Shown here: positions 1-11,745 of the stretch, piece by piece | Layout of the letters: every line of letters starts with the position of its first letter | How positions within the stretch are numbered: position 1 is the first letter of the stretch | Assembly: GCA_023897205.1 (NCBI GenBank) | Contig: JAHWDD010000001.1 | Location: 6,634,001 to 6,698,000, forward strand | DNA from: Exophiala sp. HKRS030 | Lineage: Eukaryota > Ascomycota > Eurotiomycetes > Chaetothyriales > Herpotrichiellaceae | Direction of reading: 5' to 3' | Length of the DNA: 64,000 nt | Notes under the pieces: generated by a model | Databases searched by the model: none | Seen by the model: only the letters and a program-made list of their open reading frames with translations | Told to the model about the DNA's origin: nothing | Made by a program: the position numbers and the translations under genes

Positions 1-2268
1 TTCGTCGGCGAAGTTGGGACTTTGTCGAGCCCATTCCTTGACGTACAATTTCAAAGCTTCCCACCGTTTGCATTTTCCAATAACCTCACTTTCGTCGGCT
101 CCATCGCCTTCAGGTACTCCGACGTACCCCTTTGCGTCGATATGATAATCATCCTTCCTGAGCTCTTCTATTGGTATTCGGCTGATCTTGCTTAACTCTT
201 CATCGAATGAATGCGCGAGCGTGGGATAGCCCAGACTTAGATAATTGTAAATTTGCGTGATCACCCGGTTGGGAAATTCCTCTTCAATCTGTTTCTCAAG
301 CATCAACTTGCGGTCGATGGTATCTGTAAACATGTCTTCGCCATCTTGACTTCGAGGTGGTGTCATTGGTAACATTGGCAACCCTGCGAACAAACGTCTA
401 CGACCTGGCGTCTGACGACCTGGTGTATGACTTCCTCTCCCTGGAGTAGGAGCCTCAAACGGATTGGTTCGTTCAACAGTCGGAGTTTGAATACCACTCC
501 GCAGGCCATCCTGCACGGGTTGAGCTTGTGGTTGCGGGCCTTGACACAAACCCATCCACAGTCCTCCGCCACCGTTATTGCCAGGTTTTTTATTTGTGCT
601 CCATAGATGGGGTGATTGAGGAGTTTTATCCTCATCATCACTATCCTGATTTCGAGGTCGAGGAGCCTGGTCAGGATCGCATCGTGTCATTTTGGGTGAA
701 ATGGTACGCGGGAACACTATATCACCGCCCAACATTGGAGGTGATGCGGCCGCACGCATACGAGCAAGTTCAGAATCTTCTTCAAGCCCACGAATCTTCT
801 TGACCTTTTTGGCACCTTTGGCCTCCAGATGATGTCGAGTGGCTAATGCGGCGGCACTGAACCGGCTCTGACCAGCGGTATCTGCTTTCAAGTCTCTCTT
901 TGCCTTTTCAAGCTGCTCATGATGTTTCCGCATATTGGCCATTTCCAGGTCTAGCTCTGCGGCAGAAGATCGACGAAATGTCTTGACATCTACCCCTTTC
1001 TCGCCCTGAAACATGGGAACAGGTAAAGGACCGTCAAGGTCGTCATCGTGTGAAATGGCAAAATGGTCGACAGGTTCGTGTGGCCTTTCATTTATGTATG
1101 CAGCCATAGCTTGCTCCTGTAACTCTTTCTCGCTCACCGTCTCTGCGGCTAGACGGAGAACGTACTCGGTATAGCTTTCTTGAGGGTCGGCCCGTAAACT
1201 CTTCCTGCCGTCGACTTCAAAGGAAGAGGGAGAGTCACTTAGGGATGGAGCATCTGAACCTTCATCCTCTGTAGTGGACTCAATCATGGGTAGATCAGGA
1301 ACCACAAACGAATGTTGCCGAGTGACCTCGGGGTGCTTTCGAGCCAGAGCGGCAGCAGAAAAGCGTGAATCCTCAAGCCCGCCGACGTCATCGACCTCTT
1401 CGCCGTCTGGGATGGACTCTGCTTTGTTAGATGGAGGACTCTGGACTTCGGACAATGGTAAATGAATTCGACGGTATGAGCCTTTTGCTGTCTCGAGGAG
1501 CTCTGGGGAGAATTTCCGCGGCCCACTCGAGGCCCGACTAGAAGTGGTGGAAAGATCAGAGATTCCTTGCTCAGTATCTTCGTCAGAATCTTTGATTTCA
1601 GACTTCCGACGTCGTCGTGTAGTTGTCTCCAAGGGTTCGGGGGCAAACTTCCGCCGTGGGCGAGGAGTCGTTTCTAAGTCGTCTCCGCTATCTTTGGCCT
1701 TCTTATCCTTGCTGCTTCTTGCTGTCGTTTCAAGTGGTTGGGCAGCGAATTTCCGACGAGTTTTGGGAGGAGTGGTAGGCTCGTCTGATTTCTGAGATTT
1801 ATCCTTGCTCGAATGAAAGGTGGTCTCGATTGGTTGTGGAGCAAACTTCCTCCGAGAAGATCGCGAAGAGGACTCCACAGGCTCTGGGAGAGGTCGTGAT
1901 GTGCTGGAGTCTTGCGGAGTGCCTGGCGTGCAAGCAGATTTGTGACCGTCGGACACGGAAGGAAGAGATGTGGTGGGGTTCCCCGAGTCAATACCATTCG
2001 CCATTACAGTATCCTCATCTTGCACAACAGGCTTCTTACGGGAAGAGCGAGTGCTCTCTTCGATAGGCTCGGGGAGGAACCTGCGAGGCTTCGGATGAGA
2101 GGGCATGGTTGTGGATTTTGGAGCGGTGGTCATATGCTTCGCAGGCTCAGGGGACTCGCCTAGCGTGGATGAGTACGGAGGGGTCGTATCTGGACTGAAA
2201 GGAGGAGCAAGAGGAACAACATCTTTGGTATCGGAAAGTGTACTGGAGGAAGGTGGGGAAGAAGACAT
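1..2268 (-). CDS. Large conserved fungal protein of unknown function, 3' end outside window
   Basis: One continuous reading frame runs from an ATG at 2268 down to base 1 without a stop, so about 756 residues are visible and the C-terminus is missing. I do not recognise a catalytic domain. The N-terminal third is disordered and carries about six degenerate copies of a motif of the form RRKFxPEPLETTxRSS (roughly residues 50-240, e.g. RRKFAPQPIETT, RRKFAAQPLETT, RRKFAPEPLETT). Further on there are two RFSAAALA motifs (about residues 310 and 485), a charged coiled stretch between them, and a C-terminal ordered part with NRVITQIYNYLSLGYPTLA and KRWEALKLYVKEWARQ. The latter looks like the conserved core seen in uncharacterised Pezizomycotina proteins (from memory, not searched). 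The 5' leader is extremely CT-rich on the coding strand. Role unknown; a scaffold or regulatory protein is only a guess. Confidence 0.8.
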   Translation of the reverse strand, partial: MSSSPPSSSTLSDTKDVVPLAPPFSPDTTPPYSSTLGESPEPAKHMTTAPKSTTMPSHPKPRRFLPEPIEESTRSSRKKPVVQDEDTVMANGIDSGNPTTSLPSVSDGHKSACTPGTPQDSSTSRPLPEPVESSSRSSRRKFAPQPIETTFHSSKDKSQKSDEPTTPPKTRRKFAAQPLETTARSSKDKKAKDSGDDLETTPRPRRKFAPEPLETTTRRRRKSEIKDSDEDTEQGISDLSTTSSRASSGPRKFSPELLETAKGSYRRIHLPLSEVQSPPSNKAESIPDGEEVDDVGGLEDSRFSAAALARKHPEVTRQHSFVVPDLPMIESTTEDEGSDAPSLSDSPSSFEVDGRKSLRADPQESYTEYVLRLAAETVSEKELQEQAMAAYINERPHEPVDHFAISHDDDLDGPLPVPMFQGEKGVDVKTFRRSSAAELDLEMANMRKHHEQLEKAKRDLKADTAGQSRFSAAALATRHHLEAKGAKKVKKIRGLEEDSELARMRAAASPPMLGGDIVFPRTISPKMTRCDPDQAPRPRNQDSDDEDKTPQSPHLWSTNKKPGNNGGGGLWMGLCQGPQPQAQPVQDGLRSGIQTPTVERTNPFEAPTPGRGSHTPGRQTPGRRRLFAGLPMLPMTPPRSQDGEDMFTDTIDRKLMLEKQIEEEFPNRVITQIYNYLSLGYPTLAHSFDEELSKISRIPIEELRKDDYHIDAKGYVGVPEGDGADESEVIGKCKRWEALKLYVKEWARQSPNFADE

Positions 2269-4507
2269 GGTGCACTCGGATGGGAAGATGAGTTCACATG
2301 TTCTTCCCGAGGTGAGTGCTAGGTGAGACAGCTAAGAGCACATGTGAACATAGCCTTTCTTGAAGACGAATGTATCTGAATTGCGGGGGAACAGTGGTCA
2401 GATAGATAGTGGTCGGGCGGATACGGAGGAGAGGTAGGGAGGGAGGATGGTGAGAGTTTGAGGAGGTGGGAGTGGTAGGAATGTCAAGAGGTCGAGTGGA
2501 GGAGGAGAGGAGGGATAGTGATCGCGGAGAAGAGGGAGAGGTGAAAAGAGGACGAGGAGAAAAAAAGAGTGAGGTTTGCAATTGACGGAAACACGGGAAG
2601 GTTGAGTAGTAGAGTTGAGAAGATGAGATAGAAGCAAGCAAGCGATGGATCAATCAGTGAGGAGAGATTGCCAAAAAGAATGAATCGAAGTTGAGGCTAG
2701 AAGAAGGAACGAATCGTGATTGAGAGTATCGGTGTAGGGAGCACGAAGCATCTGTCCATGCACACACCACAGGACAGGTACACAGTACATGGGACATGGT
2801 ACATTGTACATGGGACATTGCTACATCATACTGTAAGTGGGCTTTTGACTGCAGTTGAAGGAGGACAATAGAAGTTGTTGCCAGAGTACTAGGTAGGTAC
2901 CTCGTGGAGCAGTTCCTGGTCCAACGGTACAAGGAATTCCTATTCATGCCGAAAGAGATGACGAACGATTGAGCCACCACGAGAAGTACCAATTCCCACA
3001 CTCTCAAGTTTCTCTACTAAAACCATGAGATGCTTACTGTTGTTGGTTAGTCCTGAGTTTAGCGGGTGTTTAGCGGCATCTCTGGGCGACGCTTCGGCTG
3101 TGAGCTCGTGCAAGAGCTATGACATCGTTGCGCCCCTCCGACGCCTGTGGGCCTAAGTCCTTAGCAAAATACTTAACCCGAGACAGCTGGCATGAAGGTG
3201 CCCGTGGGTGCCCTATCTAACTAACTAGGTACTTAGTTAGGCTCCTGGGGCTAAGGGGCTGCTAACTGGCTGCTGCCCACGCCCTTCTCCAACTAACGAG
3301 TCTAGCCCGCCGCCTATCTTTGAGGTCTTGGGCCAGCTGCTCGGGTAGTCGGGGACATTAGGCACGGACCTAACTAGAAAGGTACATTATCTCGTAGGTA
3401 CGTAGTGGTAGGAACAGTATCTTCAGTATGTGGGCATTCACGACTCTGGGAAAAAGCATGTGCTCAATTACCCCAAGTGACTGAGTGCATGCCTACACCG
3501 ACCCTCGACCTGTCGTCCTGCTTGCCTATTATTACATACTAGGTACCTACAGTACCTTAGGTGGTTACACTGCTGCATGGTACCTGTATCAACAGTCCAA
3601 TATGCACCAAAGGACCAACCCATCTCAACCAAATCCATCAACATGAGCATAAGGCGGTGGGGGAATCATATCACAGCCACCCGTCCAGCGCCGTCATCAG
3701 CCATCAAGGGAATCTATTATGATTGGACCTCGCCATCACTTGTCCGTTGACCTGGAGAAACATGCATATCAACAGTTTTTTCTTCATCCCAGGCAGCCAT
3801 GCTGCATTCTGACATAGACATCCAACCGAAAATTCATCTCCCATTTCTTCCTTGCCGTCAGTACCTTTGTCTCAACCTTGAACAAAAAGTAATCCTGTAA
3901 CATCATCCTTCCCGTAGTGTCCGTCCAGTGCATACTGCACAGTTTGTGACTCAGCACTTCGGGTGAATCACCCGAAAATGAAAGATCATCGTGCACGTAA
4001 ACTCGAATTAGAAAACACTCATGCCCGAACCTGGACACCGCTTTCCTTGTCAACTTGTCACCATTGTCTAGCTTACTGTTATTCCAAGATGACTACTGCA
4101 AGCCTGGATTCCCCAGATTTCCTCTTCCGGCTTTTCTTAACCTACGACCAATTGTCTCCACCCGTTCCGACTCCGACCTTGTCCTTCCTTGTCCCTGGTT
4201 CGCTGTTTCAGCCCACCACTGCCGCCGCTGTCATCGACGCCCGAGTTTTCCCGATGTCCAGGTTCCTGCTTGGAAAAAAAGTGTCCATTCACCCATGTAG
4301 ATCCCCGGATATCGGTGCTGTCTCATCAACGTAGATGGTCGCCTTGCAGTTCGCATGCACCTACACCCGACGACGCGTCAATCATGACTTTCAAACCAAA
4401 GCTTACCCCAGACTCATCTGGTTCACTAGAGCTGATAGATGCAGACAAATCCATGGCTATGGCCGGGGTTGAGCACCAGCACATCAAGCCAGCTGTCGAA
4501 AGACACC
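2269..4507. other. Intergenic: leader/promoter of the gene at 1-2268 and 3' flank of AMP deaminase
   Basis: No convincing gene. About 2440-2680 is purine-rich on the plus strand, i.e. a pyrimidine-rich leader of the minus-strand gene. TAGGTA/TACCTA words recur near 2890, 3225, 3390 and 3540. Short open frames near 3960-4560 on the plus strand overlap the end of AMP deaminase and have no recognisable protein character. Confidence 0.6.
2776..2824. repeat. Short imperfect direct repeats of TACATGGGACAT type
   Basis: Two copies of ACATGGGACAT with interleaved TACATTGTACAT-like words. Looks like a local slippage repeat in the promoter region; no function inferred. Confidence 0.5.
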
Positions 4508-7500
4508 TCAATCTGAATCCTCCATCTGCGCCAATTCTGAATCTTCACGAACCAGAATCTTAGCCAACCCCGGTTCCATCTGCAGGCTTGAAGACATGGA
4601 TCCTCCACCCGCCATGTCCGGATGACTAGAGCTAACTCTAAGGCTTCGCCTTCGTTCACGCTCATGTACAAGTCCGGGGAAAGCACGAGGTTCTTGCCCG
4701 GAGATGTGGGTGTCCGCGTGTCCATGATTGGGATGAAACGTGCTGGATGTTGTTCGCGATCTGATGGGTGATATATTACCCGCACTACGATCGACCAATG
4801 CGTGAGTCCATGACGCTGGTTGACCTTGACCTCGAGCCGTTTGAGCGGGCAGAATTGAGTCGGGCACAGTAGCATAATACTGACGCGGAGATTCCAGTGC
4901 TTCGATGGGATTTTCCTCTTCTGAAGGGTCTGGCAAGTTCGGAGTGCACCGATCGAAATGGCTATAGTCCTGTGTGTACTTGGCGAGGAACGAGTGTTCG
5001 GCCTTGAGAGTTTCGTGCCTGAATGCCTCACGCACGTCTGGTACATTGCATTTCGACACATCGTTCCCCAAAACTCCCGGGAGATAGCAATATTTGCCGA
5101 GCCAGCGCTGCTTCAATGACAATTCGAATCCACATTGATCTACCGAGTGTTTGGCCAACTCGCACATGTCGACTGCGCTCAGTTTGTAGATCTGTGCTGC
5201 GACCGAGTACTCCTCTATCAACGGCTCCTTGGTGAAAGCAAACTGCAACGGGTCATCTGTCGACAAAGACACATTGAGACCTTTTTTGAAATAGCTGATG
5301 AAGGGATTGCGGTCATAAGTCAGGAACAATGCATTGTTGCTTAGCGGCGACATGGCGATTCCGATCTGTTCCAGATAGAAGACATATTGAAGCATTGGCA
5401 CCTTTCGAAGAGTGATGCCGTGGCTAATACTGTGGCAACAGAGAAGAGCCGCGGCCAGATGATCGGTATCACCTGCTTCACCACAATGAGGTCGCAGCAA
5501 GAAAGTATTGAATCCACGTTGCTTTCGCCAAGCATTCAACGAGGTCATGTTCGCATAGAGGTAGTAGATCCAATATCCATAAGGCGGATTCTGCTTGGTG
5601 TTCCATTCCTTGGGGCAGGAAACTTGCGATACAGTCGTCTTTCCACCTTGCTCTCGTCATCAACACTATCGAATCCAATCACTCGCTGGAGGAAAACGTG
5701 GAGTTTGGGATGCGACGACGGATCCTGTGTCACCTCGAATAATGGCTGGAAGATATTGCGTAGCAATTCTTCAAAGTTTCCCATGGTTTTCATCGACTTG
5801 TAAAGAGCGAACAGTCGAGGAATTTGGATGAGCCAACGGACATTGTGGGAGAACAGGCGATTGTCTACCACCCAAGCGGCAAGGGTATCCCATTCCTGGA
5901 GACTGCGGCCATAGATACTGATTCGCCATTCCACCTACATTGCTTGTCAGAGAATTTCCTTGTACGGTTGATGAAACTCACCATTTGATACTTGCTCGAC
6001 TCTAAATCCGAGATGACTTCGCGAGTAATCTCTGCGAGATACCGACCCTTGATGAAGTTGTCGGTTTTCAAGAAGATATCCCTCAATCTGGATTGCCCCA
6101 CAGGATTATACTTCAGGTTGAACTTGTCGAAACGGTGAAAGGAATCAGTGTGCGCATGCATATCCAAGGTGTCGATACTGAGATCATAAGCTGTCAGGTT
6201 GATACTCTCAAATACCTCTTTCAACGTCAGTTGTTTTCCATCACGGTCAATCACCGGTTCATTCGGGCACTTCTTCATCTTGCTCTTGATGAAACGCAAC
6301 AAGTGCTTCTGATTCATACATGCCGAATGGTGCACGTGGGTGTCGACTTTTCTGACGTTGTAAAAGTCTCTGTGAGGGACTTTCTTGGTTTCGGCGACTT
6401 CTTCGTATTCATTCAACAACGTGTAGAGGTTATATCGACCCTCCAAATATTGGAGACGACGATACGCGAAACTCTTTGCCGGGCCATCCGAAGCTATTTC
6501 CAGAATGGTGTCCAAGTCGATGTAATAGTCCCTCAGTGTGGGAACTATGACCAAGGACTTATTGTCACGATCATAGACTTGGTACACACTACCCTCGTCC
6601 ATTTCGAATCGATGACCAGTCTCGTCCTTGCCGGGAATGTAACATTCACTGAGGTCGAAATCCTCACCAATAGCATGGCCTGCCTTTCGGGCCTTTTTGG
6701 AATAAGTAGGAGAGGATGGCACGCCCTTTTCCGAACCAGCAACGCTCGCACTTGTTGGCCATCTGTGTAAGTCATTCATGTTGGAATTGGCATTACCCTT
6801 GGCATCTGCCATGTACAGGCTGCTCGAAGTGCTATTGGGAGGGATTGTCTCGACAGGTCGCTCTCTGACCTTCTGCTCATTCCACACGGGATTGGGAGGA
6901 GGCGGATATATCTCCCAAAGCTCATCATCCTTGGGATTTGCACCGGGACACTGCATCGAGACTTTGAGATATTTCTGGCGAAGATCAAGAAGTGTCTTGA
7001 TCTTGTCACAGATGGATTGGACCTCATTGACGATACTTTCTTCATTCGGTGCCAGTCCACCAGGTCCACTCCCCAGTCCAACTCCGGCGCCCGCACCGTG
7101 CACCCCTTCATGTGCCAGGAGGGGATCCTTGAACTCATGCGGAAGACCCGGATGACGTTTATGGCTACGAGCAGCAGCGTCAGCAGCTAGGGTCGGATCG
7201 CCTTGTCCTTCATGTAAATTCCCAACCTTGGTCTGTAAGGTCGGAAAGGCCTCCCTGGACTGAGAAAGTTGTGATCCGCTGGGAGTTCCACTTCTCTGGC
7301 TTTGATGGCTTGGCCGAGAAACCGCACTTGCAGTTCGATTGAGAGTGGAGCCATAATCCAATGCGGTGGGCATGGTGAACGACTTTGCTAGGGAATGGGG
7401 CGCATCAAAATCTTTTTCCGATTTGGTGTCCATTCGATGGCGTTGATAGATGAGTTTAGCATCGGCATATGAATCTCGCTTTTCCGTTCCGTAGTGGTAG

Positions 7501-7754
7501 AAAGGGTGGGGTATGTGTTCGTCAGCGCCCAATTCGTCCGAGGAGTTGGTTTCACCGGTTTCTGGAGTATTTGTTTGCTCTTCATCGTCGTTCTCTGCAG
7601 CTTGGGACGAGGATCTGGCATCTCGCCTTGACTGGCGAGGCTCCTCCTGTCGGCTGCTCACCCGTGCAGTATAGTCATAGATGTCAGCGTCTTCGTCGGA
7701 GTCGACCGTATCACCGTGCTGCGTCTGGGGTAACGCGGAGCTGCGGGTATCCAT
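4508..7754 (-). CDS. amd1: AMP deaminase (one apparent single-base frameshift)
   Basis: Hydrolyses AMP to IMP and ammonia in cytosolic purine interconversion. Exon 1 is 7754-5982, intron 5981-5935 (GTGAGT...TGTAG), exon 2 5934-4508. The first 250 or so residues are an acidic/disordered regulatory extension, then the AMPD fold: VDTHVHHSACMNQKHLL (zinc-binding HxH), and in exon 2 NPPYGYWIYYLYAN, RPHCGEAGDTDHLAAA, MSPLSNNALF and SLSTDDPLQFAFTKEPL, all diagnostic of AMP deaminase. Expected protein about 1066 residues, usual for moulds. The reading frame breaks at 5612-5615: the coding-strand run CCCC before AAGGAATGG needs one more base to keep KFPAPKEW...NPPY in frame. Exon 2 is 1427 bases, one short of a multiple of three, which agrees with one lost base rather than an intron. 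Most likely an assembly error in a G/C run; a real mutation would remove the catalytic barrel. Confidence 0.93.
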
Positions 7755-8811
7755 GATTGTATGGAATCAGACTCGGACAATAGACATTTGTTGGGGTTCT
7801 TCAACTGGGCAAGGATACCAAAAGCACCAATCAAGCATAATACGTCATAGGGTGAAATAAGGATAACTCAATGATATACGACAAGTAATAGGGAAGCTTT
7901 CAAGTCAGTTTGAGATGTAAGGATGAATGAAGAAGTTCTTGCAAAGTGAAAGCAGGACAAACAGGTCTCAAGAGTTGGTTCTTCGAGGTCGAGTTTCACC
8001 CTCGAGGAATATTCTGTGAGGAGTCGGTGACTTGGTGGTGGTGGAGCTAACAAGTTTCTGTCCAATCATTGACGCGGGGAACAACCATTCGGCGTCCGCC
8101 GAGACGAGCTTATCTGGTCGTTGGCTACTACCTTCTCCCACCTTCACCCACCTGTGCCACCTTTATCGACCTTCTACGCCCACCACCAATCTACCAACTA
8201 CGTTTGTGCGCTATTGATTACATGGCACTTGAGTACTCCTAAGTGCTTTGAACCCCAGTGACTCATGGCCTGTCTATGAAGCCCCTTATTCAGCCACATC
8301 CTTATGCATAGCTACTGCAAGTGCTTACAAGAGCACCACGGGCCAAACCAAGTCTTCTGCTTCTGAAGGACGGCATGATGGACTAAATTCTCATGAAACT
8401 CATCAACGCGTTGGACTGACAACACCACGTTATCCACCAAAAAGTTCAAAATATACTGTTGGTTCTGTGCCTTGCTGTAGGTAAGGTTCTCGTTTAGTCT
8501 GCGCTAACTCAATTTGATCATCCTCGTTCCTGCATATTATGCTGTCGGCCAACCAACTCGCTTAAATTATAGTAAGAGCCTACCATGGTATCTAGAGCGA
8601 GGCTGAACGCTCGAATTAGGGTTGTCACTTGACTGCAGAGAGAGAGGCCATCTTCCTCTCCGCAGTGGCTTTCCCGACCTCATTGCCCCAGACTCGGCCT
8701 CACCGCCTACCTGAGGAGGCACATTTCCCGCGATAGTGGGATACACATCACAAGACTGAAGCTTTCACTCGATCAACCCTTGCGAGTATTGAGCCTCTCC
8801 TGTCGCCGAAC
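7755..8811. other. Intergenic: AMP deaminase promoter and leader
   Basis: No coding signal that I can support. Several short open frames exist on both strands but lack protein-like composition. Contains the upstream region of AMP deaminase and the 5' flank of the broken gene that begins near 8812. Confidence 0.5.
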
Positions 8812-9256
8812 ATGTTCTTGGATCCGCTATCAATCACACCGGCTTGCACCACGCTGCAGCCTCAACTGGCATGTTGTCAACCAAGATTTACTCATTCGGC
8901 TCGCGATTTCGAGATGCCTACCAAGACTTAGATGCTGAGAGCAAAGAGTTGTCCTCGCTCGCACTTCGTGTAGAGATGCTCCCCAATGACGCAATGATCA
9001 TTCCGAGAAGAGTGCCTCAGACGCTTGAGGACAATGTCCTACGTGTCCTTGTCGACACGGGCAACGTCGTCAATGAGATGAGAAGAATTGAACTACGTGT
9101 CTTCTGAAACATTCGGGAACACCTTGAAATAGTCTTGCGATGGCAAGATGACATGAATATGCTGCGATGCACACCAAGATTCGAAGGGGCGCTCTGGTGA
9201 TGACCATTGCGAGCTTGACTTCGTACACTTTGTCTCTTCACTCTGCTTTTTTGTGA
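8812..9256 (+). pseudogene. Decayed N-terminal domain of a fungal STAND/NLR-type protein
   Basis: Three pieces in different frames line up with the helical N-terminal domain that opens many fungal STAND proteins. An ATG at 8812 starts MFLDPLSITPAC; one frame away the sequence continues STKIYSFGSRFRDAYQDLDAESKELSSLALRVEML, followed by VPQTLEDNVLRVL and NEMRRI (to a stop at 9107); then REHLEIVLRWQDDMNMLR and, in another frame, ALVMTIASLTSYTL. The first break is repaired by one extra G near 8850 (CTGCAGCC read as CTGGCAGCC). No ATPase or repeat domain follows, so only the N-terminal module remains. Family assignment rests on recalled consensus (PLSI..., F...Y.DL...SKELSSL...E.L), so it is moderate. 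Confidence 0.5.
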
Positions 9257-10314
9257 TTTTGGTTGACAATCCAAGTTCTCTTGCCACCGCAGTCAGGCAC
9301 ATGAAAGATCCACAGTGAACTCTGCAAGGACGCTAGAGTTTTCTTTCCCACTATGAACGGGTCAAATGCAGCAGCGGTCTACATTGGCCATGTCGTTTCT
9401 CGAGCAAAGCATCATTCCAAAGCCAAACAAGCTGTGCGCGCCACAATCATCCGAGCGATATCGAGGGCGATGGTAATGCGGCAAATGAATTACATTGTCG
9501 TACATGGAACGCTTCTGGCTGCATCGTTTCAGTATCCAAAGTCGACGACAAGTGTCCAAAAAGGCACAGCCCTGATCCAGCATCAAATGGCATTGATGTG
9601 TCCAGGACATTGAATCACCAGAAACGGCTGGAGGTCTCAAGATACCCTGTGTTGGACAGACGCACGCGACACGCGGATTGAAGAAGGTCAGAGTGTTACA
9701 CTCTGATGCCGAGACAATGCTCTCCGAAAGCTTAATTCAGCGATTTCACAGATCCGACGCGGTCTGAGTCTACTGAGCCGTGCCAAATCAACACGACCGG
9801 AGAGATCTATATACATGGAATCACATGTTGGCTGGAAGATCAAGACCTTGCCACCTTACCACCTCAACACCTCGTAAGCCCCGAGGCACTGAACAACCTC
9901 TGGCCGATGGCTCACGGCGAGCAGGAACAGAGCGTATCTCAAGTGATGTACTGATGATGATCGGTGACCAGCTATGCAGCTTTGATGGGGCTGGTACAGG
10001 TCTTTCCACGACGTCAACAATTCAAGCCTATGCTGAGTATCTGCATCTGCATCTGCGTCTAACGCCTGGAAAAAGAAGAGGATCACTATCAAGAAGTGGC
10101 CCTGGCACGCGTACCAGGCTACAGACTCATGTTCCTACTATCGAAGCGCCGAATACGAAACCACACATACATACCAGCGCCAAATATCCTCAATTCAAGA
10201 CGCGACTTCTATCCCTACCTCGTCATCTCCAACAAGAAAACCGTAAGATAAAGTTGCGGACAACCAGCGGGCCAGCCGGGAAAGGAAAGGCAAGGCAGGG
10301 CTCGAGCCACAGCC

Positions 10315-10343
10315 GCAGCCCACAGCCCACAGCCCACAGCCGC
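10315..10343. repeat. Tandem CCCACAG repeat
   Basis: Three to four tandem copies of a 7-base CCCACAG word flanked by CCGCAG variants. Simple-sequence slippage tract. Confidence 0.6.
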
Positions 10344-10678
10344 ATGTGGCAGATGCGCTGCCGCTCGAGCAGGATTAATCAAGGCGAGGTAAGACACGTG
10401 CACTTATCGATGTCAACCGGAAAGACACAGAGGTGACAGGTCCAACGTCCAAGTATTTTCCTCACAGAGTTGTGGTTGTTTACCATTGACGTCGTCTGGC
10501 TGCTGAGGGCCGTGTTTGCATATGTAAGGTACGGACGGCTGTGAGTGAGACCGGAAGTAGGTACTAGGTAGTTAGTATTTAGTAATAAGGTCAAAGCAAA
10601 TGCTTGGCCAGCTAACTTGGTATCTTGGTATTGTCGAGGTGTTGGTCCATGAACGAATGGTATAGCCATCCATATACG

Positions 10679-10701
10679 TACTTACATACATACATACATA
10701 G
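10679..10701. repeat. CATA microsatellite
   Basis: Four to five tandem CATA units. Confidence 0.7.
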
Positions 10702-11007
10702 AGGACAGCCCGGGTTCCTTGGATGCTCGCGAAAGTGTATTTTGCATTTACAGAAAAGGAAGACATTTTCTCACGCGTCAGGTGTCAGGACATACCATCC
10801 CACCGTACAGTGTACAGAGAACCATGATCCCAAACTATCGGGTTTTGCGAATGTATTGTACCGCCGTTGTTACTCCAGCGATTTGGGAGAATTATCTTTT
10901 TGAGCTTGAGACCTCGTTGACCAGACGGCCTAGGGGAAGGGCTGTAGGACAGAAGGAAACGTGAAAGAGTAATTCTGACGATGATTGGAACTGTGCTTGT
11001 GATTTTC

Positions 11008-11048
11008 GTGATGATAATGATGATGATAACGATAACGATAATGATATT
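11008..11048. repeat. GATAAC/GATGAT microsatellite
   Basis: Impure run of GATGAT, GATAAT and GATAAC units, on the minus strand an ATCATT/TATCGT tract. Confidence 0.65.
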
Positions 11049-11745
11049 GTGTTTTTCGGAGCAATAACGACTTTATGACGAACGACAGGCCGGTAAAACA
11101 CCATTAACCGACCGACCAACTACCAAAGACCAACCAAACGTATTTAGACGTACTCCGCCAAAGGTTTGCTAGAGGTGGAGAGTGATACGGGAGTTGAGCA
11201 AATCAAGGGTAATAATGTGCAAAATGTAATGTCCGAGTCTCCTAAAACCACCTGACCGATCCAGTCCATCCTCCATCCATGGGACCCCAAAGCATTTGAT
11301 ATCCAAACCATATGTAGTCGTCTTCTTCTTCGTCCCTAACGGGATGTGTGTGCTGTAGCGATGATGCCAGTACCAACAACCCCTATCCATTTCCCGCAGT
11401 CATGTGTGTGTGGAAGGTCTCCTCTCAACGCTTGATTCGACAAATTGCTCGACAAGCAAGCCAGAACAACATTCAGTAGTCCTGGCCAGCCACGACTCAA
11501 GTTGTAGATAGAAGAGAATATATATGCAGATGGTATCTCAAGTAACAAATTTCAAACAACACCCAAACCCCTTCAAAGACCAGAAGATTCATCGAGCTTC
11601 ATTTCTTCAGTACACTCATACCACTCCTTATAAAATGGACGGGAATCTATGCACAAAATTCATGTCCGAAAAGAGACCTCAAAGAGAAAAGTCTTGCTTA
11701 AAGGGTATCTCGAAAGTTGACCGTGTGATGTGACCGGTGGCATTT

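Larger units (their letters stand above)
9257..11745. other. Gene-poor stretch downstream of the STAND fragment
   Basis: The longest open frame (9780-10436, plus) has low-complexity, basic composition and is overlapped by open frames on the other strand, so I do not call it. Short repeats are present (see separate entries). May include further eroded remains of the STAND gene around 9350-9610, but I cannot identify them. Confidence 0.45.

Noticed and set aside
5590..5640. Mini-intron to explain the AMP deaminase frame change
   Set aside because: Any GT-AG pair here would be about 13 bases, too short to splice, and would delete conserved residues; one lost base explains it better.
6093..6770. 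225-codon open frame on the plus strand
   Set aside because: Antisense to the AMP deaminase catalytic exon.
9780..10436. 218-codon open frame on the plus strand
   Set aside because: Basic, low-complexity product, overlapping frames on the other strand, no homology I recognise and includes simple repeats.
10679..10701. Transposon end or centromeric repeat
   Set aside because: Just a short microsatellite; no inverted repeats or transposase nearby.
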